Shown piece by piece: positions 1-10,650 of a stretch of 64,000 nucleotides of DNA (position 1 is its first letter; each line of letters opens with the position of its first letter). Under the pieces are notes generated by a model that saw nothing but the letters and a program-made list of their open reading frames with translations, was not told the DNA's origin and searched no databases. The stretch comes from Carex sylvatica (Eukaryota > Streptophyta > Magnoliopsida > Poales > Cyperaceae): positions 124,001 to 188,000 of the forward strand of contig CAXKVR010000336.1 in NCBI GenBank assembly GCA_964058845.1. The letters run 5' to 3'. Position numbers and translations under genes: made by a program.

Positions 1-392
1 CAGAAATTAATAAACAGAAATTAATAAACAGAATTTAAAAAACAGAATTTAAAAAACAGAAATTAAAAAAACAGAAATTAAAAAACAGAATAAAAAAAGG
101 GAGGGAAATTTGAAAATTTTGAAATTTTGAAATTAAAAAAAAAAATGGGTACGGCTATACGGGCACGGGTACGGGTACACGGGTTCACGGGCACGGGCAC
201 TAGGGTATACGGGTACGGGTAATCCGGTCTGGGTATGGTCGGATTTTTTCCTGAAAGGGCGTACCCTACCCGTTTTATGCCCGTACCCGTTTACCCGACC
301 TATATCCGGGCTCGGGCACAGGTACCCCAGGCAGCGGGCACGGGCGGGTCGGGTACGGGAGGCCTGGGTCGGGTTCTTGCAACCCTCTAGAA
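1..392. repeat. Decayed hAT-like subterminal repeat rich in CGGGTAC
   Basis: The first 120 bases are AT-rich with repeats of CAGAAATTAATAAA and CAGAATTTAAAAAA. From about 148 to 370 the composition changes to short GC-rich words such as CGGGTACGGG and its complement CCCGTACCC in both orientations. The block ends with GCAACCCTCTAG at about 378-389. GC-rich inverted words next to a TAG-type end are usual in non-autonomous plant hAT elements. The left end lies outside the window, so no target duplication can be checked and the family is an inference. No coding capacity is seen. Confidence 0.45.
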
Positions 393-499
393 AAGGCTAT
401 AAGAAAATAAATATTAAAATATATATTATTTGTAGACAAAAAGTCTAAGGTTGTATACAGTCAGAGAATCAAATTCAACCAATATTTGAAACTTTATTG

Positions 500-735
500 T
501 AACAAGCCGGTGGGATTTGGACTCAGTTGAGAAAATTTGGATATCCGAAATAAAGAAAATATCGGATACAGATAATTATCTGTATCTGAATCTGTATCCG
601 ACTTCATATTCGAAACCGTATCCGTATTTATATCCGTTAAAAAATTATCCGAATCCAAATTCGTATCCAAAAATATTCAAATCAGTTATTTTTTGAATTC
701 AAATCCGGATAATATCCAATCCGTTTACACCCCTA
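500..735. repeat. Non-autonomous hAT-like fragment with CCGTATCCG words
   Basis: Repeated words TATCCG and CGGATA occur in both orientations and the block ends in TTTACACCCCTA at 724-735. The same end is found on both sides of the element at 11994-12608, so this is one terminal part of the same family. The opposite terminus is not recognisable here. Confidence 0.5.
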
Positions 736-870
736 GGTGACCTACATTTGTTGACCAAGCCTTTTCAATTTATCTAATTCAGCTCAAATTTAATTATCTC
801 ACAACGACACACACAAATTTAATTTCCGCACCAATTTAATTTCAAAACTAAAGGAATCGGATCAGCTCTT

Positions 871-992
871 AGAAAATTTCTGCCTCTAGAGCCACTTTTG
901 AGTGGGATCGAAATCACTTTTAACATTTAAATATTTGATCTCGGATTCATCTTGAATCCACCCAGCTGTGACTCTAGAGGCAGGAATTTTCT
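871..992. repeat. Short hairpin MITE, copy 1
   Basis: The segment starts AGAAAATTTCTGCCTCTAGA and ends with the near-complement ending AGGAATTTTCT, so the two arms of about 25 nt form an imperfect inverted repeat. A second copy lies at 33342-33456 with the same central ACTTTTAACATTTAAATATT-like core. No coding capacity. The 75-codon frame across it is chance. Confidence 0.55.
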
Positions 993-1181
993 GTCTCCAG
1001 AGTGCAAGAGATTCAGTCTCAAAACTAAACTTCATACATTTTGTCCACAAATTAGATGGATTACATATAGAAATTTGAGCAATTTTAAAATTATTTCTAT
1101 TTTTATAACATTATTTTATTATTTTCTATTTTATAAAATTATTCCGATGAATAATCCAAAAAATTGCAAATTTGGATGAAA

Positions 1182-2079
1182 TAAATTTTAGGGAAAATTT
1201 ATACTGTGCCCATGTAAACTTTTGAAATAGCCAATTTACCTATCAAAACAACATAATAGCCAATATCCCCATAAAAAATTACATTATTTCTTATATCCCC
1301 TTTATCTATTTAACCTTTTATTTTATTGTTTTAAATATTAAATTGGCATAAATACCCTTCTCTCTAAACATAGGTATCTAGTACTAACAGTGAAAGATAG
1401 CTAGTCTCTAATGGCGGACAGTAACTCCTCTGACATGTGGACAAAAATATCCTTTCTCTGATAACAAAAGTCAGAGTAGGACGAAGAAACAATCACAAAA
1501 AGTAAAAAATAATTTAAATAGAACCCAGCTTGAGCTCCAAAGACAACACTATGCCTCGCTGTTATAAACATTGCACTGCAATCAGATTAATTAAATTGCC
1601 TTAAGATTGGTTTAGCTATGTTGTGTTAGTCAAAATTGAAGACCCTTCTCTGCCTTTGTCGTTGTCACCGAGATGATACAAAACATGAATGAAGCAATTT
1701 CATTCACCCGACGGAAAAGATGAATTTACAAACAAATCTCCCTAAGCTAATTGAAAGAAAGAACTTGAATCTCGAGATTCGTTATTGAGCTTTTGATTTA
1801 TATTTTTGCAAAACTAAAGTATCTAATTAGATTGGTATGTCAAATTTTGGTTCCAAATTAATACGAAGGGGATAACAAGGTATCTCCATTTCAAAACAGA
1901 GAGTATAATGGTCAATTAAAATTATAAACTAATTAAATAAATGATTAAATAAATAAAATGGGGATAAAAGAAAGGATGTTAAATTTTTATGGGGATATTA
2001 GATATTATAGTGATTTTATGGGTATATTGGCTATTTCAAAATTTTAGATGGATAGGCCGAAAATTTTTCCTAAATTTTA
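1182..2079. mobile_element. Non-autonomous Mutator-like element, 880 bp, with 9-bp target duplication
   Basis: TAAATTTTA occurs at 1182-1190 and again at 2071-2079. Between them the element starts GGGAAAATTTAT and ends in the complement of GGAAAAATTTTC. The inverted similarity continues inward for over 100 nt, including the word TTTTGAAATAGCCAAT near both ends and TATCCCCATAAAAA further in. Long terminal inverted repeats plus a 9-bp duplication are the pattern of Mutator-like elements. The interior (about 1390-1890) has no long frame, so it depended on a transposase elsewhere. Confidence 0.75.
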
Positions 2080-3160
2080 TTTCAGACCTGTTTAAGTGGT
2101 GAAAATTTATTTTCCTTTTCTTTAACTGCCATGGATAATTACTACCATGACCAAATTAATACCTGTAAAATAAACGTATAGGATTCGTTTCCTTAATTTA
2201 TTATTCATTTTAAAAAAAGTATATCTACATTTTCTGATCCACAACAAGTTGATTAGATTATAAAATGAAAATAACTCCACATGATATTATCAGTTGGTCC
2301 AGTTTAAGTGTTTAACTCCAAATGAAAAAAAAAAGCAGAATTTGATTTTCCATATAGTAAATTAATAACAGTATATATCCCTTTGATCTAACGAATAATG
2401 GCCCAACTTACCATACAAATTATATATAGTGAACACTATTTTTTTTACCCGAGCTAATTGATTCACTTTACTATTTTTTTACCCGAGCTAACAAAAAAAA
2501 GAAATGTTAAGACAACAACACAGCAGACCAGACAAGCACAACAGACAAGTATAATTAAATAAATATGTACCAGTAGAGCAGCATACGCCCGGATCACCGG
2601 ATGTTTTTCTCAGTAAGTTTATGACACGTCTGAGAAAAAAACAGATTAGAAATTAATTACTATATATATCAGACTATGAAGTACTGTAGCACCAATGACA
2701 TTCTCTGACGATCACAGAAGTGAATTATTCAGCAGTGCTTTTAATTAGTTTCCAGTGTTTTCAAATTTCAGACATCTTTACATGCTCTTTCATCCATCAT
2801 TTATTTCTCTTTTGTTTTTGTTTTTATTTTATTTTTAAAAGTGAAATAATGTACCGATTTTCATTAAAATGAAAACCCATACATTATTCACTGGTACCAA
2901 ACATCGAAACATAGTTTTCCTAATAGTATTGAGCAATACCTAAAATCACAACTAAAAACAACTTAACAACCTGATACAACCAACAAACCATACAAGCATA
3001 ACAACACAGTTCTAAAACAAAAGCATAACGTTCCCAAAACATGAAATATAAGCAGTATAACCCCTAGAAATTAAGGAATTGCAAAAGCATGCATAGAGGA
3101 GCTGAAGTTACTGTCGAAGTCAGAGTCTTCAGTAAAAGTGGTATCACCACGGGAACTGAT
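2080..3160. other. AT-rich intergenic stretch, no gene seen
   Basis: No frame of note on either strand. Minor structure only: a direct repeat of about 21 nt (CTATTTTTTTACCCGAGCTA-like) at about 2438 and 2471, and a hairpin whose arms are GTGAAATAATGTA and its near complement at about 2840-2891. Confidence 0.5.
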
Positions 3161-3164
3161 CCTT

Positions 3165-4939
3165 GTGCTGTGTATTTTGGGTATAGAAATTCTAGATCAA
3201 TTTGATACATTTTTTTACTTTTAAATTTATAAAAACCTTAGTACACAATAATAGATCGGTTGTAAGCATACAATCTATCATTGTAGTAAAATAGGTATCA
3301 ATCCAAAAATAACGAGAAATATTATTTTTTACTAAATTAATTAATTATAAAAAGTGCAATAAAAATAAATGGGAGATTTGTTTGCACGTTGGTTTTGTGG
3401 GTTCAATACCCGATTGAGAGTCTAAAAGTAAACAAAGCAATTTAAGCAAATAAATAAAACGAGTTTTGTAATTCAAGAGAGAGAAATCTAAGGGCTATCG
3501 GCATACAATCACTTGGTTAAATCCACACTTAATTGGTTTCTAAATTCATATTTGCTTTGACGGGGTTTCTACGCCTTAAATATAAAAAATGATCACTTTT
3601 GTGAATTAATGACGTGTCTAGACAATTCGGATTTCACGATTAAGTTCTTCACCCTGACTATCTAGACCACAAGCATAGGTTAGCCTAGTTTATCCCTAAA
3701 TATCAATACTTCACGATTAAGTTCTTCATACGATATTTGGTTCAATTCTAGAAATCCTAATTAAATATAAGGCTTCACGATTAAGTTCTTCACCTCAATT
3801 CAATATTTGTTTCTTGTGGTTCCGGACTAAGAATTAGATTTGGTCATTTCTAATCTCAACCCTAAGGTTATTCATGTACATAATTTGATATCATCGATTT
3901 TTTGCTCCTAATCAATTCAAGTTGTTTAGACTTAAACAGGATACTAATAATCAACAAGCAACACAAATCATGCAATCACACGAATAATAAAATCAACAAG
4001 AATAATCATGCAAGCAAGCAATCATCATAAAGAAAAATATCCAACTAAGGTAGATTTTAACATGAGCTCATTCTTAGCCTAAGCGCCTAGAGAGTAAATC
4101 TAGCATCTCATGGGTGCGCTAACATCTAAGAGAAATACAAAAGTAAACATGATAAAAAATAAGAAAATAATAAAGAGAATATAATACACCATTCTTCTTG
4201 CTCGCTGTTCCTTGTCTTTACTTTGTTCGCTCGAGCAACCTTCAATCCTACGCTCCAATCGCCTTGAATCACTAGGAGAAAATAGAAAAGATGATAGAAA
4301 GATGTGAATGAATAATACATAATGGATGAATCCCTCCTCTTGCTGCCTCCTCCTTCATTTATAGCAATTTTTTTGACTTTGAGAGCAAGCAAACAAGATA
4401 TGGAAGTGAATCGGCGAAGATTGCGTCAATTTGGCAATAAAATCTGTCCAAATCTAGGCTGGTGTGGTCATTGGTGCATCTGTATAAAATTCTACATTCC
4501 GACTTTGAATTTATTTCCTTCATGAATGTTGTAGATTTTTTTGTTCTGGTTCCATCAAGCTTTGATTCACCTAAATCGGAGTTTGTATGACCAAACTGTG
4601 ATCAAAACACAAACTGTATGTCGGCAGCTGTGATTCTGTGCGACTATTTGTGTGGCCCGCACGAAATGCTTGTATAGGCCGCAAAACTCTCGAAAAATTT
4701 CTGTGAATTAAACTTCAAATGGCCATAAATCATCATCCATAACTCTGTTTTCAATGTTCTATCACTTTTCGGAAAACTTGCGAGTAGATCTACAATTTAC
4801 TCAATTTCTTGTAATTTAAATATACTTTGGCAATAACTTGGTTCTTGACATATTTTAACACAAAATTACACTAAAATATAAGAAAATTAGTTTAGTTTTT
4901 GAGGTTAAATTCTAATCAAAAGTATATATAATTGAGGCT
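3165..4939 (+). repeat. Long non-coding LTR-like repeat, copy 1, interrupted by the copia element
   Basis: This block is collinear with 28970-30955. Shared landmarks in order: a GTAAGCATACAATCTATC-type word (3266), GGGTTCAATACCCGA (3400), GGTTTCTA before a TGATCACTTTTGTGAATTAA word, a series of TTCACGATTAAGTTCTTCA words, CTAGAGAGTAAATCTAGCAT (4088), and a late GC-richer part. The match resumes for a few bases after the copia insertion (TATCA at 9837-9841), so the copia element landed close to its 3' end. Possible ends are TG...CA as in a solo LTR, with CCTTG before and TCTTG after (4 of 5). No coding capacity; the small frames at 4126-4392 and 4322-4525 are chance. Assignment as a Ty3/gypsy solo LTR or large LTR derivative is inference. 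Confidence 0.6.
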
Positions 4940-5110
4940 TGTTGAGATTTATGTATGTTTATGCATTATATGGAACTATAGGGATCGTTTGGTAAGATAT
5001 GAATTATAGAATAGTTGAGGGTGTTGAATGAAAATGTAACGCCTATATAGGCCCAAGAGAATGAAGAGATCAATGGAATCAATACAATTTATTTTTTCTA
5101 AAAATCTACA
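4940..5110 (+). repeat. 5' LTR of the copia element
   Basis: Starts TGTTGAGATTTATG and ends TCTACA, obeying the TG...CA rule. It matches 9670-9831 along its whole length, with an extra 9 nt (a partial duplication, AGAGAATGAAGAGA against AGAGA) that explains the exact length difference of 171 against 162. The primer site follows without a gap. Confidence 0.93.
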
Positions 5111-5123
5111 TGGTATCAGAGCC
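5111..5123 (+). other. Primer binding site for initiator tRNA-Met
   Basis: TGGTATCAGAGCC directly follows the LTR and is the standard complement of the 3' end of plant initiator tRNA-Met used by copia elements. Confidence 0.93.
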
Positions 5124-5535
5124 TTAAAAACCTAAACCTAACCTTAGCCGCTACAGTGCCGCGCCGCTACAGTACCGCATCGCTACAGTAACTGGGCTAA
5201 TGCTACAGTAACTGCGCTGCTGCTCTCTTCTCTTCCACTGCTCGGTCTTCTCTTCTTCTAGAGTCGGCCGGCCACCAAAGATAGTCTCTTTGTATTGAAT
5301 GGTCAGCGTGGAGAGCCTCTACCGTACAATACCCGAGAAGCTGATTTGGGTCGAGGTTTGATCGGGTTTTGAACTCAAATCTTGATGAGATAGATCAAGA
5401 TCGGGTCAAGAAGAAGAAGAAGATAGGGGAGATGATGTGGATATCGATCTTAACAGTGTAAGATCGGGTCTAAGAGAGTAATAGAAAGGATTCAAACTTG
5501 GATTGATACGTGAGGTGTAGATCTGAGTTGGATCA
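5124..5535 (+). other. Copia leader; gag N-terminal part missing
   Basis: A 412-nt stretch between the primer site and the first usable ATG. It carries four GCTACAGT words within about 65 nt (from 5150) and no recognisable start of Gag. Copia Gag proteins usually have roughly 200 or more residues before the zinc knuckle, while here the knuckle begins at residue 105 of the first frame, so the Gag N-terminus looks deleted or decayed. Confidence 0.5.
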
Positions 5536-6354
5536 ATGCCAGAATATGAGACTGGGAATGCGTTTGAGAAGACTTGCGCGAAGCTGACCTCTGATGAGAT
5601 GGCTGTCATGGTGCGACGAGCATTGGCTATGTACCAAGCTTCTGTTGAGAGCAAGCCGAAGGTGAAAAAGATTGAGCTGCCACCTATCGACGTGAGACTC
5701 GAAGGGCCAACTACGTACTTGACTGAGGATGAGACTCGGATTAGGCTACAGGCTGGGGTAGCAGGACTTCCAGTGGTGAAGTCAGCACTAGTGGTATCCA
5801 ACTCAGGTCATACAAGTAACACAGGGTTCAGAGGCGAGTCTCGACGGTGTTACAGATGCGGTGAGGTAAGTCACTTAAAGCAGACTTGCCCTAAGCCACA
5901 AAATGAGAGAGATATAGGTGGGAGGAGGCAGTCTGAGAATCGTGGTTGCGGCTGTGGAGGTTGGAGAGGTAGAAGAGGAGGCAACCGGACACATCTGATG
6001 GTTGCAGAGAAGGAAGAAGAAGCTGGTGGGGACCTTGCAAATGAGGATCAGGCACTCGTGAAGGCTTATTCTCAGGGACTCAGGAACAGGCAGAAGCTGA
6101 TGGGTGATGTGAAGAGCGTGAGAGATGATGTATCAACCTCTACTTCATCCAAGGGTAACTTTGCTTCTCTTACCCACACAGCTACAAGTACTCATGATAC
6201 CCTTGCTCTAGCCTCTATACCCATCACGAGATCACCAGATTGGATAGTCGACTCTGGTGCGTCTCGCCATGTGACTGGTACTATTGGAGAGTTTTCTTCC
6301 TATACTCACCTAGCAGTTCCAGAGAGCGTTCAGATCGCAAATGGTACAGCTTAG
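5536..6354 (+). pseudogene. Copia gag zinc knuckle and protease region (broken)
   Basis: The frame carries a CCHC zinc knuckle (C-x2-C-x4-H-x4-C, from residue 105, nt 5848) that binds element RNA, a Gly/Arg-rich stretch, and the protease signature DSGA with its aspartate at about residue 239 (nt 6250), preceded by WIV. It stops at a TAG at 6352-6354 in a place where copia proteins read on, most simply a CAG to TAG change. The polyprotein continues in the same frame after the stop. The element protease would have cut Gag-Pol in the virus-like particle. Nothing here is expected to be made as a working protein. Confidence 0.88.
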
Positions 6355-6393
6355 CCCGTAGTTGGTAAAGGTACCATAAAATGTACCGATTCA

Positions 6394-6780
6394 GTGACTC
6401 TGACCAATGTGTTGCATGCTCCTTCCTTTCTGGTAAACCTGATGTCCATTAGTGCTATTATCCGTGAGCAGAAATGCATCGTGACCTTTGATATTCCGAA
6501 GATGGTCTTCCAAGAGAAGAGGACAGGTCGGATACTTGGGACTGGTACATGGCGTGATGGGTTATGGTACATGGATAGAAAAGGGATGGACACAGTGCTG
6601 GCATCTGTGGTAGATAGAGTGGGGGCAGGAGGATCTACGGTGAGCTTGGAGGATGAGTTACTTCTGATTCATCGACGGATGGGGCACTCTTTCTTCAGTC
6701 TACTGGAACGTTTGTATCTATCAGAGTATGAAAAAGCTGACAAACAGAAACTTGTGTGTGATGGATGTGAGTTTGGGTAG
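6394..6780 (+). pseudogene. Copia GAG-pre-integrase region with HHCC finger
   Basis: Continues the polyprotein frame from the previous part. It ends in the zinc finger that precedes copia integrase: HRRMGH followed by CDGCEFG, giving H-x4-H and C-x2-C. A TAG at 6778-6780 then interrupts the frame where relatives have a lysine (AAG to TAG) before HTRNS. This part binds zinc at the N-terminus of integrase. Confidence 0.85.
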
Positions 6781-6834
6781 CATACAAGGAATTCGTATGT
6801 AAACTTAGGAAGTAGGAGTTCTCATGCCTTTGAT

Positions 6835-7566
6835 ATGGTTCATTCAGACGTATGGGGGCCTTGTCCTACGACTACTGTGAATGGATTCAGATATTTTGTC
6901 TCCTTCATCGATTGTTTTTCTCGTGTGACTTGGATTTATCTGATGAAGAACAAGAGTGATGTAGTTGCTTGCTTCAAGAACTTTCACAAAGAGGTTCAGA
7001 CTCAATACGGTGCAGTTGTAAAGGTATTGAGGTATGACAATGGAACAGAGTACACCAACAGGGCGTTTGGAGAGTACTTGTCATCCCAGGGAATACAGCA
7101 TCAAACCACACGTCTATACACACCAGAGCAGAATGGGATAGCAGAACGAAAGAACAGGCATCTCTTTGAAGTAACTCGGAGTATGATGATTTCGATGAAT
7201 GTTCCGAAACATTTGTGGAGACAAGCAGTCCTGACAGCCACACAATTGATCAACAGAATGCTATCTAGAGTGTTGGACTGGCAGACTCCATGTGTGATGT
7301 TGAAAGGATATAATGAGAGTATTCTTCCTCCAAAGGTATTTGGCTGTGTGTGCTTTGTGAAAGACAACAGACCAAATGTTGGAAAACTGGATCCGAGGGC
7401 TGTGAGGTGTATCTTTGTGGGGTACTCAGCTACTCAAAAGGGTTATGTGTGCTGGAGTCCGGCAGAGAGGAGATTGTTTGTGAGTATGGATGTTACATTC
7501 CACGAGTTCGAACCTTACTACTCCTCAGAGACTACATCACCCTTTGGAGACTCGCTCGATACATGA
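6835..7566 (+). pseudogene. Copia integrase core
   Basis: Shows the rve core with the D, D, E triad in the usual contexts: HSDVWGP, RYDNGTEY and QNGIAERKN. Downstream is the copia-type GYSATQKGY region. Integrase joins the cDNA to host DNA and leaves the 5-bp duplication seen at the ends. The frame closes at a TGA at 7564-7566, and the linker to reverse transcriptase continues in another frame from about 7612, so a frameshift or stop separates the two. Confidence 0.9.
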
Positions 7567-7611
7567 GGTATGAGGTGAGAGGGGGAGAGTAGTAGTGATG
7601 GTGAGAGAAGG

Positions 7612-8061
7612 ATGGTGAGTGTGGGTGGTATTCCTTGCCCACTGGTGGATTCGGCTAGAGTTGAGCCAGAAAAAGAGAATTTGGCCAAGGTTGAGCCTCA
7701 AAGGGAGGATTCGGCCAGGGTTGAGCCGCAAAGGGAGGATTCGGCGGGTGAGCCAGAAGTTGAGAGGAATGGGCCCGAAGGTGGTAGGACTCAAGCTCAG
7801 GGGGAGTCGAGATACCGTGAGGTGTATGTGAGAAGAAATAAGCAGAGTGAGGGAGCCGTGCCTACAGTGCCACCTGTGCCAAGTCCCTTGTCCCTGCCTA
7901 ATCTGACTCCTGAGACACTTACACCATCCACCTCAGACTCAGAATACACAGGTGCTATGATTCCTGTCTCTACTCTTCCCACTTCCCTATTAGTAAGGAC
8001 TCCTCGCGAGAATGCGGGCATTCCTCCTGATCGATATGGTTTTTCGCATAAGATTGCCTAG
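7612..8061 (+). pseudogene. Copia pol linker with three 30-bp repeats
   Basis: Low-complexity hydrophilic linker between integrase and reverse transcriptase, rich in Glu, Pro, Ser and Arg. Three 30-bp units at 7650-7679, 7680-7709 and 7710-7739 encode a ten-residue unit close to SARVEPQRED. The frame ends at 8059-8061. The following 160 nt to the reverse transcriptase contain two further stops (TAG at 8167-8169 where relatives have Trp in an AEWKxAM context, and TAA at 8185-8187). Confidence 0.75.
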
Positions 8062-8226
8062 TTTGTCTCTTACTCACACATATCACCGGTACATAGAGCG
8101 TTCATTGCATCATTAGACACTGTCTCTATTCCTAAGTGTTGGCAGGTTGCTAAAGAAGATCCAAAATAGAAAACAGCCATGCAATAAGAGCTCGAGGCCC
8201 TCGAGAAGAACAGAACCTGGGAGCTT

Positions 8227-8972
8227 GTGTCACTACCACCAGGCAAGAAGGTTGTTGGATGCAAGTGGGTCTTTACAGTGAAACAGAATTCAAGGGGTCT
8301 GATTGAGCGCTACAAGGCTAGGTTGGTAGCGAAGGGATACAGTCAGACCTATGGCATCGACTATGATGAGACCTTTGCACCCGTAGCAAAGATAAGCACA
8401 GTGAGGACACTGGTTTCTATGGCAGCGAATGGAGGATGGAAGTTACACCAACTCGACGTGAATAATGCGTTTCTTCATGGTGACTTGTTAGAGGAGGTGT
8501 ATATAGAGATTCCATCAGGGTTTGGCATGAACCAGACAGTGGGTAAGGTGTGCAGACTCAAGAAGTCACTTTATGGGTTAAAACAGTCCCCCCGGGCCTG
8601 GTTTGATAGATTCAGAAAGGTTATGGTAGGCATGGGCTATCAGCAGATCAATGCTGATCACACGGTGTTTACTAGACAACATGATGATCACATTACTATA
8701 CTGGTTGTGTACGTCGATGATATGATAATTACCGAGAATGATGAGGAGAGATTGAACAGTTGAAGGCAAGATTGGGGAAGAAATTCAAGGTGAAGGATCT
8801 GGGACAGCTTAGGTACTTTCTTGGGATTGAGGTGGCTCGTAGAGCAGAGGGGATTGTTCTATCTCAAAGAAAGTATGTCCTAGACTTGCTCACTGAGACA
8901 AGCATGTTGGGGTGCAAGCCTGCAGTTTCTCCAATTGATGTGAAGGCCAAGATTAGTGCAGAGGCAGGATAA
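8227..8972 (+). pseudogene. Copia reverse transcriptase, frameshifted
   Basis: The start shows KWVFxxK, the middle YKARLVAKGY, DYDETFAPVAK and QLDVNNAFLHG, and then SLYGLKQSPRAWF. The catalytic YVDD is at about nt 8711. After DMIITE a one-base insertion near 8746-8758 shifts the frame: the protein continues from EQLKARLGKKFKVKDLGQLR in the next frame, which stops at a TAA at 8970-8972 where relatives have Glu. The enzyme would copy element RNA to DNA in the particle; here it cannot be made whole. Confidence 0.92.
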
Positions 8973-9011
8973 CAGGTTGATCGTGAGAGGTACCAGAAAC
9001 TGGTAGGCAGA

Positions 9012-9662
9012 TTGATCTATTTGACATATACACGTCCCAATATCTCATTTTCAGTGAGCGTGGTGAGCCGCTACATGCATGACCCTAGGAAGGGCCATAT
9101 GGACGCAGTGTATCACATTCTGAGGTACCTCAAGAGTGCACCAGAGAAGGGCTTAATTTTCAGGCAGAATGGACACATAAACATTGAGGGCTACTGTGAC
9201 TCTGACTGAGCCAGTTGCCAAGATGACAGGAGGTCCACAGCTGGCTATTGCATGTTCGTAGGGGGCAATTTGGTCTCTTGGAAGAGCAAGAAGCAGCCAG
9301 TTATTACGAGATCGACAGCAGAAGCCGAGTACAAGGCTATGGCATTGGGAGTTGCTGAGATGGTGTGGCTGAAGAGGTTGTTGAAAAAGCTTAAGGTGAA
9401 TCACAGAGCTCAAATAAAATTGTGGTGCAATAGCAAGTCAGCGATCAGCATCGCCAACAATCCTGTGCAACACGACAGAACCAAGCATGTGGAGATAGAT
9501 AGGTTCTTCATAAAGAAAAAGCTAGAAAGTGGACTATTAGAGCTGAGTCATGTAGCTACTGGAGATCAAGTAGCTGACTGCCTCACCAAACGACTTAACT
9601 CAATAGATCTAGATAGGTTCTGTGACAAGATGTGCTTGATTGATATCTTTTGCCCATCTTGA
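9012..9662 (+). pseudogene. Copia reverse transcriptase end and RNase H
   Basis: LTYTRPNISFSV and HxILRYLK mark the end of reverse transcriptase, and YCDSD begins RNase H. Directly after it TGG has become TGA (9207-9209). The frame continues with STAGYC, SRKK-like KSKKQPVITRSTAEAEY, KHVEIDRFFIKKK and ADCLTKRL near the C-terminus, all standard copia RNase H landmarks. The reading frame ends at 9660-9662 and overlaps the purine tract. Confidence 0.9.
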
Positions 9663-9669
9663 GGGGGAG
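9661..9669 (+). other. Polypurine tract
   Basis: GAGGGGGAG lies directly before the 3' LTR and is the expected plus-strand primer. Confidence 0.85.
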
Positions 9670-9831
9670 TGTTGAGATTTATATATGTTTATGCATTATA
9701 TGGAACTATAGGGACCGTTTGGTAAGATAAAAATTATAGAATAGTTGAGGATGTTGAATGAAAATGTAACGCCTATATAGGCCCAAGAGATCAATGGAAT
9801 CAATATAATTCATTTTTCCTAAAAATTCACA
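9670..9831 (+). repeat. 3' LTR of the copia element
   Basis: Starts TGTTGAGATTTATA and ends TTCACA, followed by the target duplication AGGCT. It lacks the 9-nt partial duplication of the 5' LTR. Confidence 0.93.
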
Positions 9832-10008
9832 AGGCTTATCATCTTGCTCTAAGCATAGGGATTGAAGCCTATGTATCCATCATGGAAATTATCAGTGTAG
9901 ACCCTATCAGGTCCGTCAAATTACAAGAAAAAATTAAATTCAATTGAGAAGTATTCAAATTCCAAAATCTAGCAGTAGCTAAGATTTTTGCCCCTAAAAC
10001 ATAAACAC

Positions 10009-10009
<1 letters not shown>

Positions 10010-10059
<50 letters not shown>
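10010..10059. repeat. Poly(C) tract of 50 bases
   Basis: An uninterrupted run of C from 10010 to 10059, inside the LINE remnant. Such length is unusual in plant DNA and its exact size is prone to sequencing error. Confidence 0.9.
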
Positions 10060-10062
<3 letters not shown>

Positions 10063-10534
10063 CTTAAAAATAATTCTATCTCTATCAAACCATAAATTCC
10101 ATAACACAACCTCTCTAATAATTTCAACAATATTAGATTCTTTCAATGAAATACAATAATCTAACTCCCAAAGGTCACCTATAGAAACACCATCAAACCA
10201 AACAAAATTATATTGAGCTATCCATTGTCAAATTACTTGAGCAAATTGACAATTCACAAAAAAAATGATCAACTGATTCCAGTTGAGAACAATATACACA
10301 CTTTTTGTCACGTGTCCAGTCCCTCTTACTCAACCTATTCTTAGTTAGTACTTTTTTTTACCTTACCAACCATAAAAAAAAAAATTAATCTTCAATGGGA
10401 TTTTAGCCTTCCAAATGCTTTTAAATGGATTATCAGGAACACCTCCAAACTCTATAAATTTATACAGATAATTAACAGTAAAGTTCTCATGTGGGATCCA
10501 CCTCCATAATATTTGATTTAAATTAGAAGTCAAC

Positions 10535-10650
10535 GTTACATTAGATAAACGAGTAACTAAAGCAACCCATTCCATCAGATATGTACCTGTTAGTTACATT
10601 AGATAAACGAGTAACTAAAGCAACCCATTCCATCAGATATGTACCTGTTA
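10535..10650. repeat. Exact tandem duplication of 58 bp in the LINE remnant
   Basis: The unit beginning GTTACATTAGATAAACGAG occurs at 10535-10592 and again at 10593-10650 with no visible difference, so it arose recently. Confidence 0.9.

Larger units (their letters stand above)
4935..9836 (+). mobile_element. Ty1/copia LTR retrotransposon, complete structure but inactive
   Basis: Target duplication AGGCT lies at 4935-4939 and 9832-9836. Next come LTRs of 171 bp (4940-5110) and 162 bp (9670-9831), a primer site, a gag-pol region and a purine tract. Domain order in the internal region is zinc knuckle, protease, integrase, reverse transcriptase, RNase H. Integrase before reverse transcriptase defines copia. 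The LTRs differ by a 9-bp indel and about 10 substitutions (about 6%), so the insertion is not recent. Several stops and at least one frameshift break the polyprotein. It sits in the older LTR-like repeat. Confidence 0.95.

Noticed and set aside
952..1179. 75-codon frame
   Set aside because: Crosses the short hairpin MITE border and AT-rich DNA; composition unlike a gene.
4126..4525. Overlapping frames of 88 and 67 codons on both strands
   Set aside because: Lie inside the LTR-like repeat and are not kept in its other copies.
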